From Actinomycetes bacterium (GTDB lineage: Bacteria > Actinomycetota > Actinomycetes > Propionibacteriales > Propionibacteriaceae): a stretch of 58,243 nucleotides of DNA. Each line of letters begins with the position of its first letter. Position 1 is the stretch's first letter. The DNA lies in NCBI GenBank assembly GCA_023443125.1, contig JAEZVO010000019.1:1-58243 (forward strand), in the 5' to 3' direction. Positions 26,214 through 35,977 of this stretch are shown piece by piece. The notes beneath the pieces are model-generated. The model had not been told where the DNA came from. It made no database searches and saw only the letters and a list, made by a program, of their open reading frames with translations. Made by a program: the position numbers and the translations under genes.

Positions 26214-26480
26214 GTGGCAAACATCAAGTCCCAGATGAAGCGCAACAAGACCAACGAAGTTGCGCGCCAGCGCAACAAGGCCGTGAAGTCGAAGCTGCGC
26301 ACGCACGTGCGTGAGGCTCGCGCCGCCATCGCCGAAGGCGATGCCGAGAAGGCAGCAGAGCTGACCGCCGTCGCGAACCGCGCTCTGGACAAGGCCGTTT
26401 CCAAGGGCGTCATCCACGCCAACCAGGCCGCAAACCGCAAGTCGGCGCTCTCGTCGGCAACCGCTGCGTTGCAGGCCTGA
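26214..26480 (+). CDS. rpsT: 30S ribosomal protein S20
   Basis: The 88-residue, very basic helical protein begins (M)ANIKSQMKRNKTNEVARQRN from GTG 26214, with AGAAGGA about 8 nt before it. Length and sequence match S20, a primary 16S rRNA-binding protein. It is a single-gene unit followed by a strong hairpin terminator. A weak promoter candidate TTGGTG-N18-TATTGT lies at 26134-26163. Confidence 0.96.
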   Translation: MANIKSQMKRNKTNEVARQRNKAVKSKLRTHVREARAAIAEGDAEKAAELTAVANRALDKAVSKGVIHANQAANRKSALSSATAALQA

Positions 26481-26497
26481 TACCAGCAAATCAGGTT

Positions 26498-26536
26498 CAG
26501 CGCCTCGGCCCTACTCGGTGGCCGAGGCGCTGTTTT
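26498..26536 (+). terminator. rho-independent terminator of rpsT
   Basis: A perfect 13-bp GC-rich stem (CAGCGCCTCGGCC / GGCCGAGGCGCTG) with a 9-nt loop is followed by TTTT, 17 nt after the rpsT stop. Confidence 0.9.
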
Positions 26537-26560
26537 GCGCGCAAATACCCGAACGTGGCC

Positions 26561-26612
26561 AAGATAGATCAAGTTCGTGGCGGGTAGACGAGCCACGAAC
26601 TTGATCTATCTT
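26561..26612. repeat. 52-bp inverted repeat between rpsT and holA
   Basis: The left arm 26561-26581 and right arm 26592-26612 are perfectly complementary over 21 bp, starting AAGATAGATCAAGTTCG, with a 10-nt loop. It sits between the convergent rpsT and holA. The arms are AT-richer than the surroundings and unrelated in sequence to the 22-bp-arm elements. It could act as a two-way terminator, but rpsT already has one. Confidence 0.8.
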
Positions 26613-26635
26613 TGCGTGTAGCGACGCGGCGCTGT

Positions 26636-27673
26636 TCAGCGCCCGCGGTACTGGCACCGCAGCACGTCGAGCGCCATGGATTCCAAGGCGTAGTCGGGGT
26701 CTGTCGCCGCACCTTTCACATCTGCGTCTGCCTGGGCGATGCGCTCGATGGCCGAGCTGACCCCGTCGGAGTTCCATCGGCGGGCATAGTTGCGGAGATC
26801 CTTGATTTTGAAGAACGGCACCCCAAGGTGTCGGGCGAGTTCGCCGTCGTTCATGCGGCGGTTTTGGGCGTCGAGGTACTTCCCCATCGACCGGAAGTTG
26901 CTCGCCATCGCCGACGTGATGAGCACGGCGGCGGTGCCCGTGTCGACCGCCCACCTGAGGCGCTCGAGTGCGAGAGTGGCGTTGCCGGCGAGGACTGCGT
27001 CGGCTACAGAAAAGCTCGATACTTCAGCGCGCCCGGCGAAGTATCGTCGAATGAGGGGCACGTCGATTTCGTCGCGGTCGTTGTCGCCGGCCAGCTGCGC
27101 GACCGACGCCACGATGGCACGGAGATCGGAGCCAACTGCAGCAACCAGAGCCTCGGCAGCCTCCTGCGTCATGCGGAGTCGGTACGTGCGCGCTTCCGCT
27201 ACGACGAACTTCCACAGCTCCCACGGCTTCGGCGCCTCGACCTTGACGGTTTCAATCTTCGCTTTCTTGAGCTTGTCGATGAGGCCTTTGCCCTTGTTAC
27301 CCCCGCCGTGGACGAGGATGAGGCACAGATCTGGCCCTGGATGCTTTGCGACTTCCACAAGCTGGTCGCCGACGCCTGCCGGGCAGGCGCCGACGTCGTC
27401 GATGATGGCGATGATTTGGCTGGAAAACAGCGACCCTCCGACGACTTCGCTGAGCATGGTGTCTTCCAGTTCGGAGGCCGTGATGTGATTCACGTCAGCC
27501 CCTGGCTCGACGCTCAGTGCCGCGCGTTTGCGCTCGTCGACAGCGCGTTCAGCTAGCAACGATACTGTGCCCGTGATGAGTATCGTGCTGCCGAATGCGT
27601 TCATGCAGCTAAGCCTATGCTGTTCCGCTGACAATTCGACAGGCACATGGTGCGGTGGCGCGGTTGTACTCAT
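26636..27673 (-). CDS. holA: DNA polymerase III subunit delta
   Basis: The 345-residue clamp-loader subunit has an AAA-like N-terminal fold and C-terminal collar. Recognisable segments are DLCLILVHGGGNKGKGLIDKL, SDLRAIVASVAQLAGD and FFKIKDLRNYARRW. It opens the beta clamp with the other clamp-loader subunits. The ATG at 27673 overlaps the comEC stop (ATGA), but the actual N-terminus may be ATG 27604, because the first 23 residues are not family-like. It follows comEA-comEC, the usual actinobacterial order. Confidence 0.88.
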   Translation of the reverse strand: MSTTAPPHHVPVELSAEQHRLSCMNAFGSTILITGTVSLLAERAVDERKRAALSVEPGADVNHITASELEDTMLSEVVGGSLFSSQIIAIIDDVGACPAGVGDQLVEVAKHPGPDLCLILVHGGGNKGKGLIDKLKKAKIETVKVEAPKPWELWKFVVAEARTYRLRMTQEAAEALVAAVGSDLRAIVASVAQLAGDNDRDEIDVPLIRRYFAGRAEVSSFSVADAVLAGNATLALERLRWAVDTGTAAVLITSAMASNFRSMGKYLDAQNRRMNDGELARHLGVPFFKIKDLRNYARRWNSDGVSSAIERIAQADADVKGAATDPDYALESMALDVLRCQYRGR

Positions 27674-29979
27674 TTGCCGGCCTTCCGGATGTGGATGTGC
27701 TCCCCCAGCTCGAGCGCCACGGAGCCATCCTCGTCGGTGCGGGCCACCACCATGCCGTGCTGCCTGGCGAGCTGTAACGCTGCGTCTGCGGGGTGTCCGT
27801 AGGAGTTGTCGGCTCCCGAGCTGGCGACTGCGACGACCGCCCCGGTGGCTGCGAAGAACTCGGGCTCCTGCCTCGATGATCCGTGGTGGGGCAACTTCAG
27901 CACCTGCGCTTGCAACGACAAGCCATGCCGACGTGCCTGCCGCAGCGCCTCGCGCTGACCGGCCGGCTCAGCGTCGCCCGCCAGCATCACCGAGAGACCC
28001 TGCACCTGGGCGATGCCCACGACAGACGAATCGTTCTCTTCCGACGATTCACCCTGCCCGACGGCGCTCCCGCCGCCACGCGGTTGCCAGGCGGAGATCG
28101 TCGTCCACTGCACATCGCCGATGGCGAATCTGTCACCAGACCTCGTGATTCGCACCTCTGCTTCGCCTGCTGTGCGGCGCACCTGCTCTGCCTCGTATGC
28201 GGGCTCCTGCATGGGGCTCGTCAGCACCAAGGAAGGCTGAAAGCGTCGTGCGATGGCGGGAAACGCGCGCACGTGATCGGCATGAAAATGAGTGAGCACC
28301 ACCACCGGAACATGCTGCACGCCCAAGCGATCCAAACATTCCAGCACCGGTGCTGGCTCTGGGCCAACGTCAACCAGTACAGCGGTGGCGGGGCTCGCAC
28401 GCAAGACGGTGGCGTCGCCCTGTCCCACATCACAAAACGCCACCAGCCAGTCGCCCGGCCAGCCTGGTTGGGCTGGCCTCCACACCATGCCCGAACACAG
28501 CAGTGCAGTGACGAGCATCGTCGCCCACCAGCGGCGAAGCACTGGTTGGGCGAGCACCGGAAGCGCTCCACATGCCAGCGTCACCATCAGCAGCCCCACC
28601 GGGCCGGGCAGCCAGGCCATGGTGGCGTTCGGCAAGCGCGCACCAGCCTCCGCGATCCACACGATGGGCTGCGCGCTCCATCCGGCCGCCCAGCCCAGAA
28701 GGGTGCTGAGCGGCGGCAGTATGCACGTGCACGCGGCGGCGAAGCCGAGTGCCGTGGTTGGCCCGACGAAGGGGCCGGCCACCACGTTGGCAAGCACGCC
28801 CACGAGGGAGACTTGATCACTCAGCCACGTGACGATGGGCTGCGTCATGATCTGTGCCGCCAGCGGAATGGCGAGCGCCTCCGCGAGCCACCGGGGCGCC
28901 CAACGGGCGAGCGACTGGACAAATACTGGACCGAGCAACACAATGCCCAGGCAGGCGGCAAGCGAAAGCCAGAATCCGGGCGCTCTGGACAGCCACGGGT
29001 CGAGCGCCATGAGCACCACGACGGCCACACACATGCCACGGATGCTGCGCCGCCCGGTGCCGACGCCCGTCGCGGCCAAGCTCACCAGCCCCATCACCGC
29101 CGCGCGCTGCACCGAGGGTTCCGGGCCACAAACGATGACGAACATGCCGACGCCCGCCACCGCAGCGGCACGCACCAACCATCCGCGCACCCCGATGCCT
29201 CGCAGCAGCGCCAAGATCACGCTCAACATGAGCGCCAGGTTGGCTCCCGACACGGCCAAGAGGTGGGTGAGACCCGTCGCTTTGAAGTCATCGGACATCG
29301 CCCGCGAGATGCGTGAGGTGTCACCTACCACCAGCGACGGCACCAGCGCCCGCTGATCTTCGGGCGAGGAAGCAACCGAGCGACGGAGCCCGTCGCGCAA
29401 CCCTGTCGCGAGCCGATCGATCACGCCCGGTGAGTGACGCATGGAATCGACGTGTCGTAACACCAACACGGCCACCTCGCTGTCGCCGCGATCGGTGGCG
29501 CGCAACCGACCTTGCACAACGTAGGTTGCGCCGACGCGCAGGGCGAGCAGATCGTCGAGCTGCTCACCGCTTCCCCGCAGTTGCGCCGGCATGGCTTGGC
29601 GCGTGCTCACACCTCGGCCTTCTACGTTCACCACGGTGACCAGGGCCGTGCCCGACGGGGGCAACGGCGGCTTTCCCGGCAGCGGCTTAGGTTCGGAGAC
29701 GATGCGGATTTCCGCTTGAACGATGGCGCGTTGGTCGGCCAGCTTGGCCAACGTCGAGCCGGCGCGTTGCAGGGCCAGCATTCCGCTGAGCCCCGCGACG
29801 ATCACCAACGCGAGACAACCCAGCGCAGCCCACGGATACCGACGCCACACCACGAGCCCAGCGACGCTCCCCGTCGCCACAGTCGTGAGCACGCACCAAG
29901 CCAGCTCCGACGTGCCAACCACGGCACCCACCCACACGCCTGCTGCGATAGGCAGGAGGCGCCAGTCATGCAGTTTCAC
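27670..29979 (-). CDS. comEC: DNA uptake channel ComEC/Rec2
   Basis: The 769-residue protein has N-terminal helices with a DUF4131-like soluble part, a central multi-helix Competence domain with LAVSGANLALML, and a C-terminal MBL-like domain (THFHADHVRAF, KLPHHGSS). ComEC moves single-stranded DNA across the membrane. GTG 29979 overlaps the comEA stop (GTGA) and fixes the start; the longer open frame to 30081 lies inside comEA. The domain order is complete. Whether the organism is naturally transformable is not shown by this locus alone. Confidence 0.92.
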   Translation of the reverse strand: MKLHDWRLLPIAAGVWVGAVVGTSELAWCVLTTVATGSVAGLVVWRRYPWAALGCLALVIVAGLSGMLALQRAGSTLAKLADQRAIVQAEIRIVSEPKPLPGKPPLPPSGTALVTVVNVEGRGVSTRQAMPAQLRGSGEQLDDLLALRVGATYVVQGRLRATDRGDSEVAVLVLRHVDSMRHSPGVIDRLATGLRDGLRRSVASSPEDQRALVPSLVVGDTSRISRAMSDDFKATGLTHLLAVSGANLALMLSVILALLRGIGVRGWLVRAAAVAGVGMFVIVCGPEPSVQRAAVMGLVSLAATGVGTGRRSIRGMCVAVVVLMALDPWLSRAPGFWLSLAACLGIVLLGPVFVQSLARWAPRWLAEALAIPLAAQIMTQPIVTWLSDQVSLVGVLANVVAGPFVGPTTALGFAAACTCILPPLSTLLGWAAGWSAQPIVWIAEAGARLPNATMAWLPGPVGLLMVTLACGALPVLAQPVLRRWWATMLVTALLCSGMVWRPAQPGWPGDWLVAFCDVGQGDATVLRASPATAVLVDVGPEPAPVLECLDRLGVQHVPVVVLTHFHADHVRAFPAIARRFQPSLVLTSPMQEPAYEAEQVRRTAGEAEVRITRSGDRFAIGDVQWTTISAWQPRGGGSAVGQGESSEENDSSVVGIAQVQGLSVMLAGDAEPAGQREALRQARRHGLSLQAQVLKLPHHGSSRQEPEFFAATGAVVAVASSGADNSYGHPADAALQLARQHGMVVARTDEDGSVALELGEHIHIRKAGK

Positions 29980-30830
29980 ACCGTGATGTGGGGTTCGAGC
30001 TTGCTGAAGGTTTTCGGACCAATACCTGAAATCTCCTGCAGCTCCGTCGCAGCCGTGAACCCTCCGTGTTCCTCTCGCCACGCGACGATGGCCGCAGCCG
30101 TCACCGGACCCACTCCGGGAAGCGCCTCAAGCTGCTGCGCCGTGGCCGTGTTCAGGTTGACGCGTCCACCGGTGCCATCGCCCCCATCGCCGGTGGACGG
30201 TGCGGCGTCGCCAGCAGGAGCAGCGCCCTCGGCAGCAACGACGTGGCTTTCGTCGCCTCGACTCCCAACCTTCACCTGCATACCAGCCACCACCGGCGCC
30301 GCAAGATTCAAATCTCCAGGAACGGCCTCGTCGGTGAAGCCGCCGGCGGCTTGGATGGCGTCGACGACGATGGCGTCAGCGGGGAGCGTCACCACGCCCG
30401 GCGTCGCCACCGCCCCTGCGACGTGCACACGGATGGTGGTCGGCGACGGTAATGCCGACGGCGATGCCACCTGCTCGGAGTTCGGTGGGGCCGACTGCTC
30501 AGCGGGAGCTGCCGACGTGGAGAGCGCCGGCTGGGGCGCCACCTCCGTCGCATTGGACTTGCTGAACGTGAGCCCCAGCGTGACCGCCACCACCGCCAAC
30601 AGTATGGCGAGGGCAACGACGTGAGCCCGATGTAGCGCAAGCTTGTCGCGCCAGGACACCGGTGCCGCTTCTTCCCCCACGTCGGGAGGTGGTTCCTCAG
30701 CCGGCTCCGGCGGAGCGTCCGGCTCGTCGGCGGCACGCCTGGGCGCGGTGAGAGAACGCTGGCCGATACTGACGTACGCGAGCCTAGCTCGGGCGAGTTC
30801 GTCCGCCTGGTTCGTGGTCTGCTTCTTCAT
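29976..30830 (-). CDS. comEA: ComEA-type DNA-binding protein
   Basis: The 284-residue protein has a cytoplasmic proline/glutamate-rich N-terminus and one TM helix (VVALAILLAVVAVTLGLTF, about residues 70-88). A Ser/Pro linker, an SLBB domain (IRVHVAGAVATPGVVTLP) and two helix-hairpin-helix motifs follow (NLNTATAQQLEALPGVGP, ELQEISGIGPKTF). ComEA binds double-stranded DNA at the cell surface for ComEC. It is coupled to comEC and downstream of leuS by 72 nt. Confidence 0.92.
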   Translation of the reverse strand: MKKQTTNQADELARARLAYVSIGQRSLTAPRRAADEPDAPPEPAEEPPPDVGEEAAPVSWRDKLALHRAHVVALAILLAVVAVTLGLTFSKSNATEVAPQPALSTSAAPAEQSAPPNSEQVASPSALPSPTTIRVHVAGAVATPGVVTLPADAIVVDAIQAAGGFTDEAVPGDLNLAAPVVAGMQVKVGSRGDESHVVAAEGAAPAGDAAPSTGDGGDGTGGRVNLNTATAQQLEALPGVGPVTAAAIVAWREEHGGFTAATELQEISGIGPKTFSKLEPHITV

Positions 30831-30902
30831 ACAAGCAGGATGGGCGCGACACGCCCGAGATTCCCACGCGGAACGAAATCTGTGGAAAAGTCGCTCGGCT
30901 CG

Positions 30903-33365
30903 CTACTTTCCGACCACCAGGCTGAGCATCTTGGGCAGTTTCGCGATCACCTTGACGACGGGGCGTCCGTCGAGGTTGCGCTGCACGTTTGGATCGGCCA
31001 TCGCCAGCTCAACGGCAGCATCCTCTTCGATATCTGCGGCCACCTCAAGCTTTGCGCGGATCTTGCCCTGAATTTGCACCACCATCGTGACGAGATCTTC
31101 AGCGGCCAGCTCCGGGTCGGACGTCGGCCACGTGCTGTTTGCCACCGACGGCTCGTGCCCGAGCAGCTCCCACATCTCCTCAGCGACGTAGGGCGCCACC
31201 AGGGAGAGCGCCTGCGCGGTGAACTCCGCGGCTTCGCGGACGGCGGGGTCGGCGGGGCCGGCGTCGCCGTCGATAGCCTTGCGCGTGGCGTTGACGAGTT
31301 CCATGATTCTCGCCACGGCCACGTTGAACCGGCCGTCTTCCACGAGCGTCGAGATTTCAGCGATGGCCTGGTGCGTCGCCTTCCGAAGCTGCTTGTCTCC
31401 CCCATCCGCTGGGGTGCCGGGTGCGCTCGTCACTTCCGCCGCGACGCGGTGCGCGCGCTGCAGGAATTTCAGCGAGCTCGCCGGCGAGAGATTGGCCCAG
31501 TCGATGGCGTCCTCCGGCGGGCCGGCGAACACCATGGTGACGCGGACTGCGTCGACGCCAAACTCGTCGATCTGCTCCCCCAAGTCGACGCCGTTGCCGA
31601 GCGACTTGCTCATGGCCTTGCCCTCATTAATGACCTGGCCCTGGTTGAGCAGCTTGAGCATGGGCTCGTCGAAGTCGATCATGCCGAGGTCGTGGAGCAC
31701 CTTCGAGAAGAAACGCATGTAGAGCAGGTGCAAAATGGCGTGCTCGATGCCGCCGACGTATTGCGCGACGGGCATCCAGCGGTTCACGTCGTCGGGGTTG
31801 AAGGGGCCTTTGGTGTAGCCCGGTGAGCAGTAGCGGAAGAAGTACCACGAGGAGTCGACGAACGTGTCCATGGTGTCGGTGTCGCGCTTGGCGTCGGCGC
31901 CGCAGTTCGGGCAGACCACCTCAACCCACTCGGTGGCGGCAGCCAGCGGCGACGTCCCCTTGGGTGCGAGCTGTTCGCCACGCAGGTCAGGCAGCCGGAC
32001 GGGGAGCTGTTCGTCGGGGACGGGCACCTCGCCACAGGATGGGCAGTGGATGATGGGGATGGGGCAGCCCCAGAAGCGCTGCCTGGACAGGAGCCAGTCG
32101 CGCAGGCGGTACTGGATGGTGTCACGCCCGGTACCGTCGGCTTCGAGTTTGTCGATCATGCGACGAACGCCCGACACCTTGTCGGTGAGCCCATCGAGTA
32201 CCTCGGAATTGCGGTATGCGCCGTCGCCGACGGTGGCCACGCCAGTCTCAGCCGGGTCGGTGCCGTCGACGTCGAGGACAACGCGCACAGGCAGCCCGAA
32301 CTTGCGAGCGAAGTCGAGATCTCGCTGATCGTGTGCCGGAACGGCCATCACGGCACCGGTTCCGTAGTCGGACAGCACGTAGTCAGCAGCCCAGATGGGA
32401 ATCTGTTCACCGTTGACCGGGTTCACTGCGTAGGCCCCGAGGAAGACGCCCGTCTTCTCTCGTTCGGTGGACTGTCGCTCGATTTCCGTGGCCCTCTTCG
32501 CGGCCTCGACGTAGGCGTCGAACTCAGCCTTATGCTCATCGGTAACGAGCTCGGCGGCCAATTCGGAATCGGGCGCGACTACGACGTAAGTGGCCCCGTA
32601 CAGCGTGTCCGGGCGGGTGGTGAACACCGTGATGGGCTCGTCGCGGCCATCCACATGGAAATCGACGTGGGCGCCCTCGGAGCGGCCGATCCAGTTGCGC
32701 TGCATCGCCAGCACATGTTCGGGCCAGCCGTCTTGCAGCTGCTCCATATCGTCGAGCAGGCGGTCGGCGTAGTCGGTGATCTTGAAGTACCACTGGTTGA
32801 GCTTGCGCTTGGTGACCTCGGTCTTGCAGCGCTCGCAGCGCCCGTCCACCACTTGTTCATTCGCAAGCACGGTCTGGTCTTTCGGGCACCAGTTAACGTA
32901 GGAGTCTTTTCGGTACGCCAGGCCGCGCTCGTAGAAGCGCAGGAAGAGCCACTGGGTCCAGCGGTAGTACTCCTCGTCGGAGGTATGCAGGCGCCTGGAC
33001 CAGTCGAGGCTGAGGCCGTAGCGCTTGAAGGAGCCAGCCTGCGTCTCGATATTGTTGTAGGTCCACTCGGCAGGGTGCGCATTGTTGCGGATGGCTGCGT
33101 TCTCGGCGGGCAGACCGAACGAGTCCCAACCGATGGGATGGAGCACGTCGTAGCCCTTCAGCCGCAGATAGCGCGCCACCACGTCGCCCATCGCGTAGGC
33201 CTCTGCGTGGCCCATGTGGAGATCACCCGACGGGTACGGGAACATGTCGAGCACATAGCGGCGTTCACGCTCGCCATCGTCGTTCGCTTTGAACGTCTCG
33301 TCTCGTTCCCAGAAAGCCTGCCACTTCTCCTGGGCTGTTTCCCTGTCGTAGTGCTCGCGACTCAC
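30903..33365 (-). CDS. leuS: leucyl-tRNA synthetase
   Basis: The 820-residue class I synthetase charges tRNA-Leu. The HIGH motif is DLHMGHAEAYA and the KMSKS loop reads KAMSKSLGNGV. The editing domain (residues about 230-420) and a zinc-like CPNCGADAKRD segment are present. GTG 33365 (VSREHYDRETAQ) has GAGGAT with AGGAGG upstream; the longer frame from 33410 lacks family similarity. It heads the comEA-comEC-holA string. No T-box leader fits in the 69-nt gap to the kinase gene. Confidence 0.96.
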   Translation of the reverse strand: MSREHYDRETAQEKWQAFWERDETFKANDDGERERRYVLDMFPYPSGDLHMGHAEAYAMGDVVARYLRLKGYDVLHPIGWDSFGLPAENAAIRNNAHPAEWTYNNIETQAGSFKRYGLSLDWSRRLHTSDEEYYRWTQWLFLRFYERGLAYRKDSYVNWCPKDQTVLANEQVVDGRCERCKTEVTKRKLNQWYFKITDYADRLLDDMEQLQDGWPEHVLAMQRNWIGRSEGAHVDFHVDGRDEPITVFTTRPDTLYGATYVVVAPDSELAAELVTDEHKAEFDAYVEAAKRATEIERQSTEREKTGVFLGAYAVNPVNGEQIPIWAADYVLSDYGTGAVMAVPAHDQRDLDFARKFGLPVRVVLDVDGTDPAETGVATVGDGAYRNSEVLDGLTDKVSGVRRMIDKLEADGTGRDTIQYRLRDWLLSRQRFWGCPIPIIHCPSCGEVPVPDEQLPVRLPDLRGEQLAPKGTSPLAAATEWVEVVCPNCGADAKRDTDTMDTFVDSSWYFFRYCSPGYTKGPFNPDDVNRWMPVAQYVGGIEHAILHLLYMRFFSKVLHDLGMIDFDEPMLKLLNQGQVINEGKAMSKSLGNGVDLGEQIDEFGVDAVRVTMVFAGPPEDAIDWANLSPASSLKFLQRAHRVAAEVTSAPGTPADGGDKQLRKATHQAIAEISTLVEDGRFNVAVARIMELVNATRKAIDGDAGPADPAVREAAEFTAQALSLVAPYVAEEMWELLGHEPSVANSTWPTSDPELAAEDLVTMVVQIQGKIRAKLEVAADIEEDAAVELAMADPNVQRNLDGRPVVKVIAKLPKMLSLVVGK

Positions 33366-33434
33366 GTTGATCCTCCTGTGCACGGTGCTGGGCCAATATA
33401 TCGTGCCCAATGTGGGGTTGGTGTCGGCTGACCG

Positions 33435-34349
33435 TCAGGCGAGGACGGCATCGACCTCGTCGCTCGTCGGTGGCTGAGCACCAGCCTTCGTACACACCAG
33501 CGCCGACGCAGCCACGCCTCGTCGCATTGCTTCTTCGAGGTTGTCGCCGTTGAATGCCTGCAGGAATCCGGCGTTGAAGGTGTCACCTGCGCCGACGGTG
33601 TCTACCACCTCGACGCGCCGACCAGGAACCCTGGCGAGTTCCCCGTCGCGCCCTACAGCGACGGCGCCGTCGCTGCCCAAGGTAACGATGACGAATTCGA
33701 CGGAGTAGTCGCGGCAGTACCGCTGGGCAACATCGAGAGGTTCTTCCTTGAAATCGACGAGCCAGGCGAGGTCTTCGTCGGATGCCTTCACAAAGCCACC
33801 CGATTGTCCAACGAGCGAGGCCATGGCGCGCACCTTGCGCACGTACTCCTCCCTGTCGCTCAGCACATTGGGGCGGACGTTGATGTCGAAGCTCTTCCTA
33901 TTGGGAGTCTTTGACAGGAAGCGGTGGACCTGCGCGAACGACGGCTCGAGCACCGCGACGAGCGACCCAAAGTGCAGCCAGTCGGACGGATCGAGTTCAG
34001 GGAAATCTTGTTCGGCCCAGTTGAAGTTCGTGGTGCCGACGGTATGAAAGGCATAGCTGGCTTTCCCGTCATCGCTCAGCGACACTACGGCCAGCGTGGT
34101 CGGGTCAAACGTGCGGATGGCGTAGTCGGTGCCGACCCCGTTGTTTTCGATATGCTTCGTGAGCTGTTGCCCGAAGGAATCCTCACTCAGCCGACCGAGG
34201 AACTGCACATCGCACCCAAGCCGCCCGAGCCCGATGGCGGTGTTCATCGGCCCGCCTCCTGAACGAGCGACCCATGAGCTGCTCGCGGAGGTCTTGTTTC
34301 CGTCGGGGATGAGGTCGATGAGGGCTTCACCTAAGACAACAAAGCGCAT
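33435..34349 (-). CDS. PfkB-family sugar kinase (fructokinase-like)
   Basis: The 304-residue kinase begins MRFVVLGEALIDLIPDG, with GGGPMNTAIGLGRLG (sugar-binding loop), NVRPNVLSDR and the catalytic DTVGAGDTFNAGF (about residues 245-257, base aspartate included). The GEALID start and lengths fit fructokinases, but 5-dehydro-2-deoxygluconokinase or other ketose kinases cannot be excluded. No sugar transporter sits next to it. Confidence 0.85.
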   Translation of the reverse strand: MRFVVLGEALIDLIPDGNKTSASSSWVARSGGGPMNTAIGLGRLGCDVQFLGRLSEDSFGQQLTKHIENNGVGTDYAIRTFDPTTLAVVSLSDDGKASYAFHTVGTTNFNWAEQDFPELDPSDWLHFGSLVAVLEPSFAQVHRFLSKTPNRKSFDINVRPNVLSDREEYVRKVRAMASLVGQSGGFVKASDEDLAWLVDFKEEPLDVAQRYCRDYSVEFVIVTLGSDGAVAVGRDGELARVPGRRVEVVDTVGAGDTFNAGFLQAFNGDNLEEAMRRGVAASALVCTKAGAQPPTSDEVDAVLA

Positions 34350-34364
34350 GGCCCCTACATTAGA

Positions 34365-35270
34365 TCAGCGTTCGTCCCAGCGCGACGGAGGGACGCCCAA
34401 CTTGAGTAGCGTACCCACCGTGTGAGCCAACGGGTGACGCTGCTCGTCGGGGCTGATTTGGATGAGGCACTCAGCAGCGAGCGCACCGGCACCTTCCAGC
34501 CAGTAGGCGAGCGCCAGTAGCGAGAGCACACTGCCGACGTTGCGCGCGGGTGCCTGCACGCGTGCGGCCAGTAGGGCTGCACGTCGCGCTGGCGCCACGT
34601 CGCGATTCATTTGTGCCACTACTTCACCGAATGGTTCCTCGTAGCCCACCAGTACCGCCAGCTCGGCAGCGTCTGCGTCTGTGAGGGTGCCGTCCAGTAA
34701 CACCTCGAGGCGTTCCATGCGCTCCGAACCACTCAACGCTTCCACACGACGTCGTGCGGCAGTTGTGAGAGCTTTCGAGGGCTGCCAGGCGTACACGGCA
34801 GCGACGGCCTCGTCGCGCGATGCAGCCACCTCCCCCGGCCACAATTCCGCGATGTACTCGGTGAGCGCGTCGGAGACGACCGCCGCTTCTTCATCGATCA
34901 ACGTGCCGTTCACGACTTCCCAAGTGCTGGCCCCGTCAGTCAGCACCATGATGGAGACCGCGTCTAACTCGTCGGCGAGGCTGGTCATCAACGCGGCACC
35001 CAAATTTGGGGAGGCTGTGTAGCCGAGCAGCATCCAGTGCGAATCAGGAGCAGGGTTGCTCGCCGCCATCGTCATGATGCTGCGCGCCGCGTCCTGGCAA
35101 CCCTCCCCGACGTGGGAGAAATCGATGCGGCCCATGAACAGGACATGCTTGCCGGACATGCGTATGGCGACGACGGATTCTCGGGGCGAGAAGCCAAATT
35201 GGGCGGGCGGCAGCGCGAGGAGCTCGGCGCGGCTGCGGCAGCGGACAGTGCGGGTTTCAGTAATCGTCAT
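34365..35270 (-). CDS. DUF4192 family protein
   Basis: The 301-residue soluble protein carries SRAELLALPPAQFGFSPRESVV, the N-terminal hallmark of the actinobacterial DUF4192 family, and LSLLALAYWLEGAGALAAECL near the C-terminus. Function is not established. I choose ATG 35270 because the longer frame extends into the promoter region of the divergent gene at 35354. Confidence 0.82.
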   Translation of the reverse strand: MTITETRTVRCRSRAELLALPPAQFGFSPRESVVAIRMSGKHVLFMGRIDFSHVGEGCQDAARSIMTMAASNPAPDSHWMLLGYTASPNLGAALMTSLADELDAVSIMVLTDGASTWEVVNGTLIDEEAAVVSDALTEYIAELWPGEVAASRDEAVAAVYAWQPSKALTTAARRRVEALSGSERMERLEVLLDGTLTDADAAELAVLVGYEEPFGEVVAQMNRDVAPARRAALLAARVQAPARNVGSVLSLLALAYWLEGAGALAAECLIQISPDEQRHPLAHTVGTLLKLGVPPSRWDER

Positions 35271-35353
35271 GCCCTGCACTGTGGCAGCGAGCGCACGCAA
35301 ATTTGCATCGGAATCTGAATCTGTGGATAACTGCGGCGGCTACGCTTCAACAC

Positions 35354-35977
35354 ATGAGTAACCAGCAGTGGCCCGGCGGACAGCCAGGGCAACCCGATCC
35401 GTGGTCGCGCAACGACACGAATTGGCGTCCCCCGCATTTTGAGGAACGGGTGGAGCGAGACCCACGGCAACCGTTCGGCCAGCGTCCCACAACGTCGCCA
35501 GTGGTGCCGGACTTCGAACCCCTGCGCAAACCGATGTGGCCGTGGGTGGTGGGCATCATCGGTGCGGTTGCTGTGCTGCTCATCGTGCTCGTGGTGCAAC
35601 CGGCACAACCCGAACCCGAGGCCTCCGAGCAGCCGCCCGCATCTGCGTTTCCGTCCCCCAGCGTCACCGGGAACGCCATCCCGTACGACGGCAACGGCAC
35701 GGGCATCTTTGAGATCACCTCGCACCGCTGGACGTCCGACGGACTGCAGCTCGAGTACTCCATCACCGCCGACAAGGAACGTCGACGGTTCTCCTTCTTC
35801 GTCTTCACGAATGAGACCCGTGACAGTTACGCGCCAGACGGGAAGCCCGTCGTGGATGTGTCACCCGACGCACCCACCACCGGCACGCTCCAAGTCAGGA
35901 TGCCGCGAGGCGATGCCACGTTGGTGCTCACCACCGCGAAGGGCCGCGCCATCACGGCGCTGCCGATTCCTGGCTAG
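35354..35977 (+). CDS. single-pass membrane protein of unknown function
   Basis: The 207-residue protein has a polar Pro/Gln-rich N-terminus (about 70 residues), one TM helix (PMWPWVVGIIGAVAVLLIVLV without charged residues) and an extracytoplasmic beta-rich domain containing SITADKERRRFSFFVFTNET. I recognise no family; the layout is like many actinobacterial anchored proteins with an immunoglobulin-like domain. It is divergent from DUF4192, and its last 4 nt overlap the convergent transporter gene. Confidence 0.7.
   Translation: MSNQQWPGGQPGQPDPWSRNDTNWRPPHFEERVERDPRQPFGQRPTTSPVVPDFEPLRKPMWPWVVGIIGAVAVLLIVLVVQPAQPEPEASEQPPASAFPSPSVTGNAIPYDGNGTGIFEITSHRWTSDGLQLEYSITADKERRRFSFFVFTNETRDSYAPDGKPVVDVSPDAPTTGTLQVRMPRGDATLVLTTAKGRAITALPIPG

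Noticed and set aside
30903..33365. Altered KMSKS motif in LeuRS as a sign of inactivity
   Set aside because: KAMSKS-type variants are common in functional leucyl-tRNA synthetases, and all other motifs are intact.
33366..33434. T-box leader for leuS
   Set aside because: The 69-nt gap is too short, and no T-box core sequence or specifier hairpin is seen.
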